Assembly: GCA_905215055.1 (NCBI GenBank)
Contig: CAJMOH010000004.1
Span: forward strand, 1 to 64,000
Length of the DNA: 64,000 nucleotides
Direction of reading: 5' to 3'
Source of the DNA: an uncultured bacterium
Lineage (GTDB): Bacteria; Bacillota; Clostridia; Oscillospirales; Acutalibacteraceae
The notes beneath the pieces were generated by a model that saw only the letters and a program-made list of their open reading frames with translations, had not been told where the DNA came from and did not search any database. Made by a program: the position numbers and the translations under genes. Numbering within the stretch: position 1 is the stretch's first letter; the number at the start of each line of letters is the position of its first letter. This document shows, piece by piece, positions 16,160 through 25,653 of this stretch.

Positions 16160-16245
16160 TCACTTGCACAGACAGATAAACCCACGTAGAGACCGCTGAA
16201 TATCTAGGAATTTTGCGGTTTTGCAAGTGGAAAAAATGGTTCATG

Positions 16246-16279
16246 AAACAGGGATAACGAGAAATCGTTATCCCTGTTT
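16246..16279. terminator. Perfect 15-bp hairpin downstream of the rubrerythrin tail
   Basis: Arms 16246-16260 and 16265-16279 (AAACAGGGATAACGA and its complement) with a GAAA loop, flanked by T-rich sequence. Probably the native terminator of the rubrerythrin gene. The surrounding 16,160-16,515 has no gene. Confidence 0.65.
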
Positions 16280-16392
16280 GTGTTTCCGATAGCATCGCCA
16301 TGTGTGCGGTGGGAAATTGGTGGGAAAACCCGCATCAATGCTGGATTTTTCCGGTAGAATGTGGGACGATGCGTGGGAAAACATTGTGGTAT

Positions 16393-16430
16393 TTCTTCCC
16401 TCGCAAGGCGGGTGTTGGGTTTACGGTTAC
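16393..16430 (-). repeat. Isolated IS66-type terminal sequence (inverted copy)
   Basis: Reverse complement matches 42365-42402, the outer end of the IS66-like element, at 37 of 38 positions (the mismatch is the fifth base of GTAAgCG). No transposase lies beside it. Its orientation puts the rest of the lost element to the left. Confidence 0.7.
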
Positions 16431-16466
16431 GAGCGAATGAATTGGTAGGTGGGGGGTCCCCGCCAA

Positions 16467-16501
16467 AAACCGCTGCGTCCTTTCGTGGGATGCAGCGGTT
16501 T
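16467..16501. terminator. Terminator of the response-regulator operon
   Basis: AAACCGCTGC (16467-16476) and GCAGCGGTTT (16492-16501), flanked by A- and T-runs on both sides. Placed just past the stop of the minus-strand regulator. Confidence 0.65.
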
Positions 16502-16515
16502 TTTATTGGGTGTGG

Positions 16516-17313
16516 TTATGGATGTTGCTGAAAAGTTCGATACTCATAGGGCGTCATGCCAGTTTCTTGCTTGAACATTTTTGAGAAATGCGCCATGTGG
16601 CTGTAACCGCAAGACATTGCAATCTTACTGATAGAAAGGCTCGTACTTGTCAACAACTCCCTCGCTAAAGACATCCGGGCCCTGATGATATAGCTTTTCA
16701 AAGAGATGTTCGTCTGCGCTTTAAAAAGCCTTGACAGGTAATCTTGATTTAGATGGACCTGCTGGGCGATTGATTTGCAATCCAGTGATTCGTAGCTTAA
16801 GTTTTCAAAGACATAAGATTTCACACTGTCGACTACTTTCTTTGCGGCTGTCTCATCATTTTCTTTTGATGAGGCCTGTTGGGCCAAGTCGGCGAACATT
16901 TCCTTTGTGCGATTGTCAGCCAGCAGTTCCTTCCGGCGGGCTAAGGCTTTTTTTAAAATGCCCGACAATTCTCGATAGTCAATAGGTTTAAGCAGATAGT
17001 TGAAAACATCTAAAGCGACAGCGCGCTGGGCATAAGCAAAATCAGAATGGCATGTTAGAAAGATGCACACTGTACAAGGATGTTCCGTGTTAATCCACTG
17101 GATTAAGTCCAAACCGTTCTCGCCAGCCATTTCTATGTCGCACAGGACTACATCTGCTTCATGGCTTTCCAGTATTTTTTTGGCCTCATCGACACCATTT
17201 GCCGATGGTACTTGCGCGACTTGAAGTTCATCCCAGTTGATGCCGCTTTTTATGGCTTCGATGGCAATGGGCTCATCGTCAACAATCATCACGGTGTAGT
17301 CAGATGTGCTCAT
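16516..17313 (-). CDS. Response regulator with AraC-type DNA-binding domain (YesN-like)
   Basis: 265 aa. Receiver domain (1 to about 120) with MIVDDEP, phospho-acceptor Asp in VVLCDIEMAGENG and a KP motif in LLKPIDYREL. The C-terminal AraC HTH (about 165-262) has LNQDYLSRLFKAQTNISLKSYI and ISKIAMSCGYSHMAHFSKMFKQETGMTPYEYR. It overlaps the cognate sensor-kinase gene by 14 bp. Such pairs usually control a neighbouring carbohydrate importer; the nearest candidates are the MATE pump and the ABC operon starting at 20754. Confidence 0.9.
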   Translation of the reverse strand: MSTSDYTVMIVDDEPIAIEAIKSGINWDELQVAQVPSANGVDEAKKILESHEADVVLCDIEMAGENGLDLIQWINTEHPCTVCIFLTCHSDFAYAQRAVALDVFNYLLKPIDYRELSGILKKALARRKELLADNRTKEMFADLAQQASSKENDETAAKKVVDSVKSYVFENLSYESLDCKSIAQQVHLNQDYLSRLFKAQTNISLKSYIIRARMSLARELLTSTSLSISKIAMSCGYSHMAHFSKMFKQETGMTPYEYRTFQQHP

Positions 17314-19045
17314 AGGTGTCTCCTTCCTCGCGATTCCTATAGGAAAGCGGTAATAAGATTTCGGTTACGCTTCCTTGATTATTATAGAATCGAATGGAGG
17401 CATTTTCCCCGAATAAAAGCGCGAGACGTTCCCGCACATTGTTGATTCCAATGCGCTGAGTTTCATCGATGCTCAGCCGTTTTCCGGCGTTTAAAGCAAC
17501 AAGTACGTCAAAAGGGAAGCCTTTCCCGTTGTCACGCACAGTTACCAACATATGGCTCTCTTTCGGCTCCACAAGGACGGAAATCTCTGTGCAAGTCTGT
17601 CCGTTTCTTCCATATTTTACAGAGTTTTCTACAAATGTCATGATGGAAAGCGGCGGGATAAGGGCTCCTTTTAAGCAAGGAGCCACTTGAATGCGACAGT
17701 CAATCGTATTTGTGGAAAACCGGAAATGGTGGATAGCAATGTAGTTTTTTACATGTTCCAGTTCTTCTTCTACCGTTACCAACGACGATGAGCGGTGAAA
17801 CAAAAATCGCAGGTGCTTGACCAGCCCCAATGAAAGGGACTTAATTTCTTGATATCGCTTCAACTCGGCAAGGCTGTATACGGTGTTTAGACAATTTAGG
17901 AAAAAGTGAGGATGAATTTGGATTTGCAAATAGTCTAGATAGGTTTGGCGCTCCTTCAGCTTTTGCTCGTAGACGGAAATTTTCAGTGTGTCTATTTCGT
18001 CCATCATTTCGTTAAAAGACTGGTTTAACATCGTCATTTCAGAAATGTGGGTAGGTGTCTTCGCACGAGCTTGGGTATTGCCAGCTTTGATTTCTTCAAT
18101 TGTGCCGAGAAGCTTTGAAAAAGTGCTGTTCAAAACAGACCAGAATAAAAAGAAAAAGCAGGGAAGTAGCACCGTTATTATAAGGAAAATGGCAATTAAC
18201 GTTAAAAACAATGGAGCGAAACTGGCGAACACTGTCCGATTGGAGATGAAGGCTACCAAACGGATGTCCACTAGGGAAGAAGGTGTTTCGATAACGATAT
18301 ATTCTTGACCTTCTATTTTTTCCATGCGGTATGTCTGACCATTTTTCATTTGGGAAACGGTTTTTACAGGCAACAGGGGATTTGTCAGTACCGTACAATC
18401 GCTATTGGCAAACAGAGAATGTCCCCGTTGGGCCTCAATCTCGTCCAAAGGCTTGATGAGGGAATCTACATTGATGTAGCAGCCAATGTAGGCGCTGCTG
18501 ATATAGGTGAAACAAAATAGATAATAGTGGTCTCCCAACAAAGCAACAAACCATTTTCCCAAAGAAAAATCGGGGGAATCGAGCCGTTCTGTTAACAGGC
18601 GGAGAAAAGCAGTGCGAGAGATGCTGTCCACTTGGGCCTGTGATCCATTGATGATATAGGTAAAAAAGTCGTTTTGAAAGGCATCAGACTCAATATAGAG
18701 ACAATAACCTGTCACGTCGGCCTGGGTGGTACTCAAAGAAAGTAGGTCTTGACGCAGGGCGCTTCGGTGCAGGGAGTTTTCTGAAACGCTGGTAGAATCT
18801 ATTTGCAATGCGACCAAATCCTCGTTGGACTGGCCGAACTGCAGCAAAGAGTAGTAAGCGTTGCGAAGGACAGTGTCCGTTTGTTCCATATAAAAGTTTA
18901 GGATTTCCTGACGGTTCTGGGCACTTTCCATCCGTAGGTTTCGCAGAGTGTGCAGGCTGACAAATATAGTCAAGGCGCCGCTCATGCAGGTATAGAAGGC
19001 GAGGAAGAGCAAAAACCAAAACCGCACGGAATGGGATTTTTTCAC
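17300..19045 (-). CDS. Sensor histidine kinase (YesM-like, His_kinase/HATPase_c)
   Basis: 581 aa. An N-terminal membrane helix (about 8-30), an extracellular cache-like sensor (about 35-270), a second membrane segment near 275-300 (a phenylalanine-rich stretch) and a HAMP linker. The His_kinase motif is IHPHFFLNCLNTVYSL. The ATPase N-box is FVENSVKYG, and G boxes lie in VRDNGKGF and GINNVRERL. It senses an extracellular cue, probably a sugar or glycoside, and phosphorylates the regulator encoded downstream. Promoter at 19096-19123. Confidence 0.9.
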   Translation of the reverse strand: MKKSHSVRFWFLLFLAFYTCMSGALTIFVSLHTLRNLRMESAQNRQEILNFYMEQTDTVLRNAYYSLLQFGQSNEDLVALQIDSTSVSENSLHRSALRQDLLSLSTTQADVTGYCLYIESDAFQNDFFTYIINGSQAQVDSISRTAFLRLLTERLDSPDFSLGKWFVALLGDHYYLFCFTYISSAYIGCYINVDSLIKPLDEIEAQRGHSLFANSDCTVLTNPLLPVKTVSQMKNGQTYRMEKIEGQEYIVIETPSSLVDIRLVAFISNRTVFASFAPLFLTLIAIFLIITVLLPCFFFLFWSVLNSTFSKLLGTIEEIKAGNTQARAKTPTHISEMTMLNQSFNEMMDEIDTLKISVYEQKLKERQTYLDYLQIQIHPHFFLNCLNTVYSLAELKRYQEIKSLSLGLVKHLRFLFHRSSSLVTVEEELEHVKNYIAIHHFRFSTNTIDCRIQVAPCLKGALIPPLSIMTFVENSVKYGRNGQTCTEISVLVEPKESHMLVTVRDNGKGFPFDVLVALNAGKRLSIDETQRIGINNVRERLALLFGENASIRFYNNQGSVTEILLPLSYRNREEGDTYEHI

Positions 19046-19095
19046 AAAGGACCTCCTTCTTGGATTTGAAACAATTTCTTGAAATGTTCGTACTC

Positions 19096-19123
19096 ATTAT
19101 AGCATTATCTTCTTAAAAAGCAA
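19096..19123 (-). promoter_or_regulatory. Promoter of the sensor-kinase operon
   Basis: Minus strand: -35 TTGCTT, 16-bp spacer, -10 TATAAT (complement of 19096-19101). Confidence 0.55.
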
Positions 19124-19243
19124 GGAAATAGCGGGAAAACTATATATATTACACGGAAAAGTGGTAGTGATATGAGGGGGTATTCTCCATAATAACACAT
19201 AGAGGGGGAAAACCCCATAATTTGGAGGAGGTGGAACATTTCT

Positions 19244-20614
19244 ATGACAAAAGATTTGACAAAAGGGTCGCCTTGGAAGGCCATCGTTTTTTTCGCTGTG
19301 CCGGTCCTGATGGGGAACATTTTCCAACAGCTCTACAATATGGCGGACACGATTATTGTGGGAAACACACTTGGGTTTCATGCCCTTGGGGCTGTTGGTT
19401 CCACAGGGGCACTGAGCTTCTTGGTTCTGGGATTTTGCAATGGGATGACAGCTGGGTTTGCTGTACCCATCGCCCAAGCGTTTGGTGCAAAGGAATATGA
19501 GAAAATGCGACGGTATGTCGGGCTCTCCGCTCTATGGTGCATGGTCATTTCGATTGTGCTCACGGTTGTAGCGGTTTGTGGTGTCAAGTGGCTTTTGTAC
19601 GCTATGGAAACCCCGGAAACCCTTTACCAGGATGCATACCAGTACATTGTAGTTATTTTTGCGGGCATCTCTTGCACGGTGCTTTATAACATGTCCGCCG
19701 GTGTCTTACGGGCGGTAGGAGACAGCAAAACCCCTCTGTATTACCTGATTTTCGCCAGTATAGTCAATGTGGTGGCGGACTACTTGTTTATCACTGCTTT
19801 CCATATGGGTGTGGCCGGGGCGGCAGTGGCAACCATCATGTCTCAAGCGATGGCAGGAGCCTTGTGTGTTCTGACTATAGCGAAAAGGTTTCCAATCCTG
19901 CGAATTTCTCGAAAAGATTTTATTCTGGACTGGGGCATGAGCCGTCAGATGTTTGCAATAGGATTCCCCATGGCATTTCAGTTTTCTGTAACAGCGATTG
20001 GCTCAGTAATCCTCCAACGCACAGTAAATGATTTTGGTGCAGATACTGTTAGTGCGTATGCGGCGGCAAATAAGGTTGAAAATCTTGTGGTGCAGACTTT
20101 CCAGACGCTGGGAACGGCGATGGCAACCTACTGTGCACAGAATTTGGGTGCTAAGCAGTTTTTGCGTATCCGAGCGGGCGTCCGTTCCGCGTTTGGAATG
20201 ACGCTGTTGTGTTCGGCGTTCTCAGCAATGCTGAATTTATGCCTGGGTCCATGGATGATTCGTTTGTTTGCACCGGAGATAACAGCGGAAGCAATGCAAG
20301 CTGCTAGGGTTTATTTGCTGTTTATGGCTGCGGGGTACCCCTGGTTTGCGTTGCTGTTCCTGTACCGAAATGCCCTGCAAGGGCTCGGAAAATCCCTATT
20401 CCCTTTTTTGGGCGGTGTATTGGAATTTGCACTGCGTCTGGTTTTATGTACGGTGGCTTTGCAAGTTCCCTGGGAAGAATGGAAACGCTATTTGCTGGTT
20501 TGCTTTGCTTCTCCAAGCGCATGGGTGCTAGCAGCGGTGTTTTTATTCGTCCGATATCGGATATACGATTGGAGAGTATTGCGAAGGACTTTAAAGTCAT
20601 CTGGTGCAATATAG
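19244..20614 (+). CDS. MATE family efflux transporter
   Basis: 456 aa, about 12 membrane helices. It opens SPWKAIVFFAVPVLMGNIFQQLYNMADTIIVG in spirit (residues 8-39), the MATE/NorM signature, with the repeated half near residue 230 (QMFAIGFPMAFQF). It exports cationic or aromatic compounds by Na+ or H+ antiport. The ribosome site GGAGGAGG is somewhat distant (about 13 bp). It is divergent from the YesMN system and 140 bp upstream of the glycoside-importer operon, so it might expel a toxic aglycone (inference). Confidence 0.9.
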   Translation: MTKDLTKGSPWKAIVFFAVPVLMGNIFQQLYNMADTIIVGNTLGFHALGAVGSTGALSFLVLGFCNGMTAGFAVPIAQAFGAKEYEKMRRYVGLSALWCMVISIVLTVVAVCGVKWLLYAMETPETLYQDAYQYIVVIFAGISCTVLYNMSAGVLRAVGDSKTPLYYLIFASIVNVVADYLFITAFHMGVAGAAVATIMSQAMAGALCVLTIAKRFPILRISRKDFILDWGMSRQMFAIGFPMAFQFSVTAIGSVILQRTVNDFGADTVSAYAAANKVENLVVQTFQTLGTAMATYCAQNLGAKQFLRIRAGVRSAFGMTLLCSAFSAMLNLCLGPWMIRLFAPEITAEAMQAARVYLLFMAAGYPWFALLFLYRNALQGLGKSLFPFLGGVLEFALRLVLCTVALQVPWEEWKRYLLVCFASPSAWVLAAVFLFVRYRIYDWRVLRRTLKSSGAI

Positions 20615-20753
20615 CTAAAAATTTTCAAAAGTCGGAAAAGTGATTAGAAGATGTCGAAAAAAAGGTAGAGACTATCCCGTAATAACGATATAGTTAAGAC
20701 ACAAAATACAAGCCCCTACCAAAAAGAAAAATGGGGCGCAAAGGAGGAAAATC

Positions 20754-22304
20754 ATGAAAAGACACACCGCGAAAAAGTGGCTTGCTCTGTTGCTGGTTAT
20801 GCTTTTAGCATTGACAGTGTTCGTTGGCTGTGACAGCACAGAGCCGTCCCAGACCGAGGGGGATTCTTCCGTGAGCGATTCCAGCGAAGGTGAACCTCAA
20901 TCCAGTGATGCGGGGGATGAGGGAGAGAAGGAAGTTACCACCCTTAGCATCTATCTGATGACTAGCAATGTTACGGATGACATCGACACTGTGGAAGCGG
21001 CCATCAACGAGATTGTAGAGCCTGAGATTGGGGTGAACGTGGACGTAACTTTCATCAATTCTGGCTCTTATAATGAAACGGTGGCCACGATGGTTCGTTC
21101 TGGCGACCCGCTGGACATTTGCTTCCTTACAGAGGCAAATCTTCGCTCCTTGGTTTCCCAGGATGCGGTGACCCCCCTCTCCAGCTTACTAGAGGAATAT
21201 GGAGACGGCATTGCTGAGGCTGTGGGTGATGAATTTATGGACGCGGCCTATATTGCAGGGGAGATTTATGCCATTCCCTCCATGAAAGACATGGCTATGA
21301 GTCGTATGCTGGTCTATAACAAGGAAATGGCGGAAGAGGTAGGCGTTGTGGAAGAGTTGGACAACGTAAAGACCATTGCCGACTTGACACCCATTTACGA
21401 AAAGGTGGCGGCGGCCTATCCCGACATTGATATGTTTGGAGGAGCCCCTAATGCCCAGACTTTTGAAAGCTGGGGGCGCGACAACCTTTCCGACTCCTTG
21501 GGAGTGCTGATGAACCCTGCGGAGGACACCACGGTTGTCAACTTGTTTGAGACGGACGAATATATGGAAGATTGCAAGGTTATGCGTACCTGGTACAACA
21601 ATGGTTGGATTGACAGGGACATTGCAACGGGGACGGATTTCTGGAATGCCCGCCTAAAAGCCAAGACAGCGTTTTCTGGGATTACCTCTTATAAACCTGG
21701 CAACGTGGAAACTTGTTCCATCCAGGTAGGTTATGAGCTTGGGTATGTCATCCTTACGGAGGGTTTGCGCACAACCTCCACGGTGATGAATGCTACTCTG
21801 TCCATTCCGGCTTCCTCTGAAAACCCTGAAAAGGCAATGCAGTTCCTGCAAAAATGGTATACCGACTCTGAAGTGGCTACGCTTCTGATTGATGGTGTGG
21901 AGGGTGTCCACTATCAGGTGGAAGAGGACGGCACGATTGGCTATATCGGGTCTGCGGACGACTGCACCTACTATAATTACAGTATGGGATGGATTATGGG
22001 CAACCAGTTCATTACCCCTGTTTGGACGGGAAGTTCCCCCGATGTGTGGGATCAGACTCGTGAGTGGAATGAAAGCTCTGTGGTTTCTAAAGCCTTTAGT
22101 TTTGCTTTTGATAATTCCAGTGTTCTCAATGAGATTACGGCTTGCACCAATGTGTTGACCAAGTATCGCGGCGATTTGGAAACTGGAACGATTGACCCAG
22201 AAGAAAATATCCCGAAGTTTATCGAGGAATTGAAAGCGAACGGTATCGACACGATTATTGCTGAGAAGCAGGCACAGTTGGATGCATTCCTGGCTGAAGG
22301 GTAA
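20754..22304 (+). CDS. Extracellular solute-binding lipoprotein of a sugar ABC importer
   Basis: 516 aa. Lipoprotein signal peptide with a basic N-region, hydrophobic core and lipobox LTVFVGC (Cys about 25), then a Ser/Glu-rich linker and a large family-1 binding domain (LSIYLMTSNVTDDIDTVEAA, AIPSMKDMAMSRMLVYN, VTPVWTG-like region). It captures an oligosaccharide or glycoside outside the membrane and hands it to the two permeases downstream. AAGGAGG upstream. A hairpin after the stop (22357-22385) may keep this mRNA more abundant than the permease part. No ATPase gene is present; a shared MsmK-type ATPase elsewhere is usual. Confidence 0.88.
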   Translation: MKRHTAKKWLALLLVMLLALTVFVGCDSTEPSQTEGDSSVSDSSEGEPQSSDAGDEGEKEVTTLSIYLMTSNVTDDIDTVEAAINEIVEPEIGVNVDVTFINSGSYNETVATMVRSGDPLDICFLTEANLRSLVSQDAVTPLSSLLEEYGDGIAEAVGDEFMDAAYIAGEIYAIPSMKDMAMSRMLVYNKEMAEEVGVVEELDNVKTIADLTPIYEKVAAAYPDIDMFGGAPNAQTFESWGRDNLSDSLGVLMNPAEDTTVVNLFETDEYMEDCKVMRTWYNNGWIDRDIATGTDFWNARLKAKTAFSGITSYKPGNVETCSIQVGYELGYVILTEGLRTTSTVMNATLSIPASSENPEKAMQFLQKWYTDSEVATLLIDGVEGVHYQVEEDGTIGYIGSADDCTYYNYSMGWIMGNQFITPVWTGSSPDVWDQTREWNESSVVSKAFSFAFDNSSVLNEITACTNVLTKYRGDLETGTIDPEENIPKFIEELKANGIDTIIAEKQAQLDAFLAEG

Positions 22305-22356
22305 ATCCTCAGATTTGTGTAGAATGACCGCGTAGGGCGGTCTGGTGGAAAAGTGG

Positions 22357-22385
22357 GCTGGGCATGATAGGGCGCGATGCCCAGC
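22357..22385 (+). other. Intergenic hairpin after the binding-protein gene
   Basis: GCTGGGCAT (22357-22365) pairs with ATGCCCAGC (22377-22385); no long T-run follows. Probably a partial terminator or mRNA-stabilising structure. Confidence 0.5.
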
Positions 22386-22468
22386 TCCATTTCACTTGAT
22401 CTTTTGGGGAACATGGAAGCGGGATAAAGTTCGCTTTTTGGAAGAACGACAAAGGGGGCTTGACGGAA

Positions 22469-23398
22469 ATGAGCGGAAAAAAGAAACGAAGTGTGCTATT
22501 GATAAAAAGATATTTTCCCATCTATTTGCTGATGTTTTTGCCAGTGGTGTATCTGCTAATCAACAACTATTTGCCTATGGTTGGTTTGCAGCTGGCCTTT
22601 AAGCAATACTCTCTAAAAAAAGGGGTGTTTGGCAGTGATTGGGTAGGGTTGAAAAACTTTGAGTTCCTGTTCGCTTCAGAAGACGCCTGGATTATCACCA
22701 GAAATACCGTGGGGTATAATCTGGTATTCATCGTATTGGGAACTGTTTTTTCTATCTTCATTGCCGTGCTCTTGGCAGAAGTGAAGGGTAAACATGCCAT
22801 AAAGCTGTATCAGACTGTTGTGCTCTATCCCTACCTCATTTCCATCTTAGTGGTAGCATACTTACTGAATGCGTTCCTGGCAGGAGAGACAGGATTCATC
22901 AATAAGGTTATCCTGGAGCCCTTGGGCCACGAAGGGATTTCGTGGTACTCTACGCCAGAATATTGGCCCTTCATCATTGTATTTGTCCATTTGTGGAAGA
23001 GTAGCGGTTACAATATCATCCTGTATCTCAGCACTATCAATAGCATTGATAAAGGATATTACGAAGCCGCTGCACTGGACGGAGCAAGTAGGTGGAAACA
23101 ATTTTGCCATATCACCCTTCCCTCCCTAAAACCGACAATCATCACATTGACATTACTGGCTGTGGGGCGGGTGTTCTATTCGGATTTTGGCCTGTTCTAT
23201 CAGGTTCCGCTCAATTCTGGCGCCTTAATCGATGTTACGAACACGATTGATACCTATGTCTATCGAGGGCTGATGGAGCTTGGAAACATTGGAATGTCCT
23301 CCGCTGCTGGCTTTTTCCAGTCTATTGTAGGATTCGCCTTTGTTTTGGTGGCAAACTTCATTGTGAAAAAGATAAGCCCGGATGATGCCATGTTTTGA
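22469..23398 (+). CDS. Sugar ABC transporter permease (LplB/YtcP-type)
   Basis: 309 aa from ATG 22469; AAAGGGGGC lies about 10 bp upstream, fitting this start better than the TTG at 22460. Six membrane helices. LPMVGLQLAFKQYS at the N-terminus and the EAAALDGASRWKQFCHITLPSL coupling motif (EAA loop, about residues 203-224) identify a binding-protein-dependent permease of the LplB group. It forms a heterodimer with the next gene's product. 14 bp separate the two genes. Confidence 0.9.
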   Translation: MSGKKKRSVLLIKRYFPIYLLMFLPVVYLLINNYLPMVGLQLAFKQYSLKKGVFGSDWVGLKNFEFLFASEDAWIITRNTVGYNLVFIVLGTVFSIFIAVLLAEVKGKHAIKLYQTVVLYPYLISILVVAYLLNAFLAGETGFINKVILEPLGHEGISWYSTPEYWPFIIVFVHLWKSSGYNIILYLSTINSIDKGYYEAAALDGASRWKQFCHITLPSLKPTIITLTLLAVGRVFYSDFGLFYQVPLNSGALIDVTNTIDTYVYRGLMELGNIGMSSAAGFFQSIVGFAFVLVANFIVKKISPDDAMF

Positions 23399-23412
23399 GA
23401 GGAGGGACATAG

Positions 23413-24300
23413 ATGGTTGGAAAGAAAAGAGGGTTCTTTCTTATTTCAGTTCATGTCGTGATGCTCCTCATCGTGATAATCTGCCTCTATCCTTTTGCGG
23501 TGATGATGATGTCTTCTGTGACCTCTGAAAACTCCATCATCCGTCATGGGTACAATCTCATTCCTGGGGAGTTCGGCTTTGAGGCATACGATTACTTATT
23601 GAAGCGTCCTATGCTTATTATTCGCTCATATGGGGTCACGCTGATTACCACTGCGGCGGGAACAGTCGCTGGATTGTTTATGAGTATCTTTCTGGCTTAT
23701 GGGCTTTCTTTGCGGGATTTGCCGGCCAGGTCGACGATAGCATTTTTAGTGTTTTTCACTATGTTGTTCAATGGCGGCTTGGTGCCTACTTACATCATGT
23801 GGTCTCAGTGGTTCCACATTAAAAACACCCTGTGGGCGCTGATTGTTCCTCGGTTGTTGCTCAACGCATTCCAGGTCATTGTGATGCGAAGCTATTTCCA
23901 GTCAAATATCCCAGAGGAAATTAAGGAGTCTGCGCGAATCGATGGGGCTAGCGAAGTTCGCATTCTCTTCCAGATTGTTTTGCCTGTTTCAAAACCCATT
24001 ATCGCAACAATCGGACTTATGATTGCGCTAGGATATTGGAATGATTGGATGAATGGTCTGTACTACGTTACCGATTCCGAGTTGTTTAGCATCCAACAGC
24101 TTTTGAACCGAATTTTGGCAGATGCCCAATATTTGTCGCAGAATACAGATTCTGTAGAGGTGGTAACATCTACCAACATTCCCACAAATAGTCTAAAGAT
24201 GGCGTTGGCAACGATTGGAGCTTTGCCATTGATGTTTTTGTTGCCGTTCTTCCAAAAGTATTATGTGAAGGGCATGACAATTGGCGCTGTTAAAGGGTAA
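23413..24300 (+). CDS. Carbohydrate ABC transporter permease (LplC-type)
   Basis: 295 aa, six membrane helices. EAA-loop motif KESARIDGASEVRILFQIVLPVSKP (about 175-199, seen in part) and the typical C-terminus LPFFQKYYVKGMTIGAVKG. Partner of the LplB-type permease. GGAGG ribosome site. It is followed 13 bp later by the first TIM-barrel enzyme gene, so import and catabolism are one transcript. Confidence 0.9.
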   Translation: MVGKKRGFFLISVHVVMLLIVIICLYPFAVMMMSSVTSENSIIRHGYNLIPGEFGFEAYDYLLKRPMLIIRSYGVTLITTAAGTVAGLFMSIFLAYGLSLRDLPARSTIAFLVFFTMLFNGGLVPTYIMWSQWFHIKNTLWALIVPRLLLNAFQVIVMRSYFQSNIPEEIKESARIDGASEVRILFQIVLPVSKPIIATIGLMIALGYWNDWMNGLYYVTDSELFSIQQLLNRILADAQYLSQNTDSVEVVTSTNIPTNSLKMALATIGALPLMFLLPFFQKYYVKGMTIGAVKG

Positions 24301-24313
24301 AGGAGGAGTCAAT

Positions 24314-25126
24314 ATGAAAATCGCTTCGCAGTTATACAATTTGGCACGTTCACCACTATCCTTCCAAAGCAAGCTGGAGGTTATCAAAACCTTGGGCTAC
24401 GATGGTGTGGAGCTGGCAGGCTTTAATGGACGGGATTACGAGGGAATAGGGCCTGCAGATTTCCGGAAGCTTTTAGACAAATTGGAATTGGAAGTGACAG
24501 GGGTACATTTGCAGTATGGACGTTTAGCGGATAGTATGGAGAGGGTGATTTCTTACCACAAAGAGTTGGGAGTGCATTGGCTTGGCATCTCCCGTCCCAT
24601 GCCGTATTTTCCTGAAGGAACTTCACAGGAAATGATTCGGGAGCGGATGTCCCATTATCCGGAAACGAAAGAGGAATTGGATGATGTGATTGTCAAGGTA
24701 AATCAATACGCCGCAGAACTCCGCAAAGCAGGGTTAGAACTATATTACCACACGCATAATTTTGAGCATATGCCTATTGCAGGCCCTATGCTGAGAGACA
24801 GACTATTACGAGAGACAGATGTGATGCTTGAGATTGACATTGGGTGGGCTACGAAAACGGGTGCAATGACCCCGGAAGAACTGACTGCTTTTATCAGGCA
24901 AAACAGTGGCCGAATTAAGTGGCTCCACTTAAAGGGCAATGACCATAATGAATCTTGTCCTTTGGACCAGGGACAGCTGGATTGTGAAATGTATTACCAT
25001 TTGGCGGAAGAGCTTGGGCACGATTACGTGGTGGTGGAAGATGATGCGCAGAAGCCCGACGCAATTACCAGCATCTGTCGTAGCCGGATGGCTCTAGCGC
25101 GTTTTGCCAAAAGTAAAAAACTGTGA
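24314..25126 (+). CDS. Sugar phosphate isomerase/epimerase-like TIM-barrel protein
   Basis: 270 aa from ATG 24314 (AAAGGAGG upstream). AP-endonuclease-2/xylose-isomerase-like TIM barrel with LGYDGVELAGF, HTHNFEH (metal-ligand-like histidines), MLEIDIGWATK and WLHLKGND. This superfamily isomerises, epimerises or dehydrates keto-sugars using a divalent metal. In the operon it precedes a C-glycoside-deglycosidase-like pair and could process the released 3-keto-glucose or 1,5-anhydro-hexulose. That role is inferred from context. Confidence 0.8.
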   Translation: MKIASQLYNLARSPLSFQSKLEVIKTLGYDGVELAGFNGRDYEGIGPADFRKLLDKLELEVTGVHLQYGRLADSMERVISYHKELGVHWLGISRPMPYFPEGTSQEMIRERMSHYPETKEELDDVIVKVNQYAAELRKAGLELYYHTHNFEHMPIAGPMLRDRLLRETDVMLEIDIGWATKTGAMTPEELTAFIRQNSGRIKWLHLKGNDHNESCPLDQGQLDCEMYYHLAEELGHDYVVVEDDAQKPDAITSICRSRMALARFAKSKKL

Positions 25127-25140
25127 AAAGGAGGATTTCT

Positions 25141-25653
25141 ATGACAGTGCAGGAAAGAATGGAAAGAGTCCGTGCTATCTTGGAAGAACCGGTTTCTATG
25201 GGAAGATTTATTGAGCCCATCCGGGTAGGAAGCTTGAAAAACAGAGGGGCGTGCGGTGTTGTCACGGGTTTTTCTTTTGGGCTGAACAATCTAAGTTATC
25301 GCGGTATCTGGCTCTCTACTTTTGAAGACATCCGTGTTGTAGTAGATGGGGAAGTGGTTCCCACGGGGGAAATGGTCCTCTCCTTGAAAGGCATGAAGTT
25401 TCCCATCCGAGACCTTGGCGGGCACTCGGAGGTGTTTTGGGGAGCGGAAGATTCCTGTGAGGTGATAATATATCGGTTGGGCGGGTTGCCGGAAGGCAAG
25501 CATCGAATTTCCATTGATTTGATGCGGCGTAACGATTTTGGGCATACGGTTGGAAATGGGGAAGAAGGGTATGAGGAAGCGATGGAGTTCCTCAACCCGA
25601 TGACAGTACATGGTGAAGCCGAGATGGAGGTGTCGAAGGCATGGGAGGTTTAA
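25141..25653 (+). CDS. DUF6379-like beta subunit of a putative C-glycoside deglycosidase
   Basis: 170 aa from ATG 25141 (AAAGGAGG). All-beta protein with VGSLKNRGACGVVTGFSF, YRGIWLSTFEDIRVVVDGE (about 56-74), VFWGAED and IIYRLGGLPEGKHRI. This block order matches the small beta subunit (DfgB/DgpB/CarC type) of bacterial enzymes that cleave the C-C bond of C-glycosides after 3-oxidation of the sugar. It overlaps by 13 bp the larger TIM-barrel gene that would be the alpha subunit. It is longer than the usual beta subunit, with an extra 20 or so N-terminal residues and a C-terminal tail. Identified from memory of the family. Confidence 0.7.
   Translation: MTVQERMERVRAILEEPVSMGRFIEPIRVGSLKNRGACGVVTGFSFGLNNLSYRGIWLSTFEDIRVVVDGEVVPTGEMVLSLKGMKFPIRDLGGHSEVFWGAEDSCEVIIYRLGGLPEGKHRISIDLMRRNDFGHTVGNGEEGYEEAMEFLNPMTVHGEAEMEVSKAWEV

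Noticed and set aside
16393..16430. Element attachment site (direct repeat) at 16.4 kb
   Set aside because: The only other copy is inverted and coincides with the IS66 tip, so an insertion-sequence end is the better explanation.
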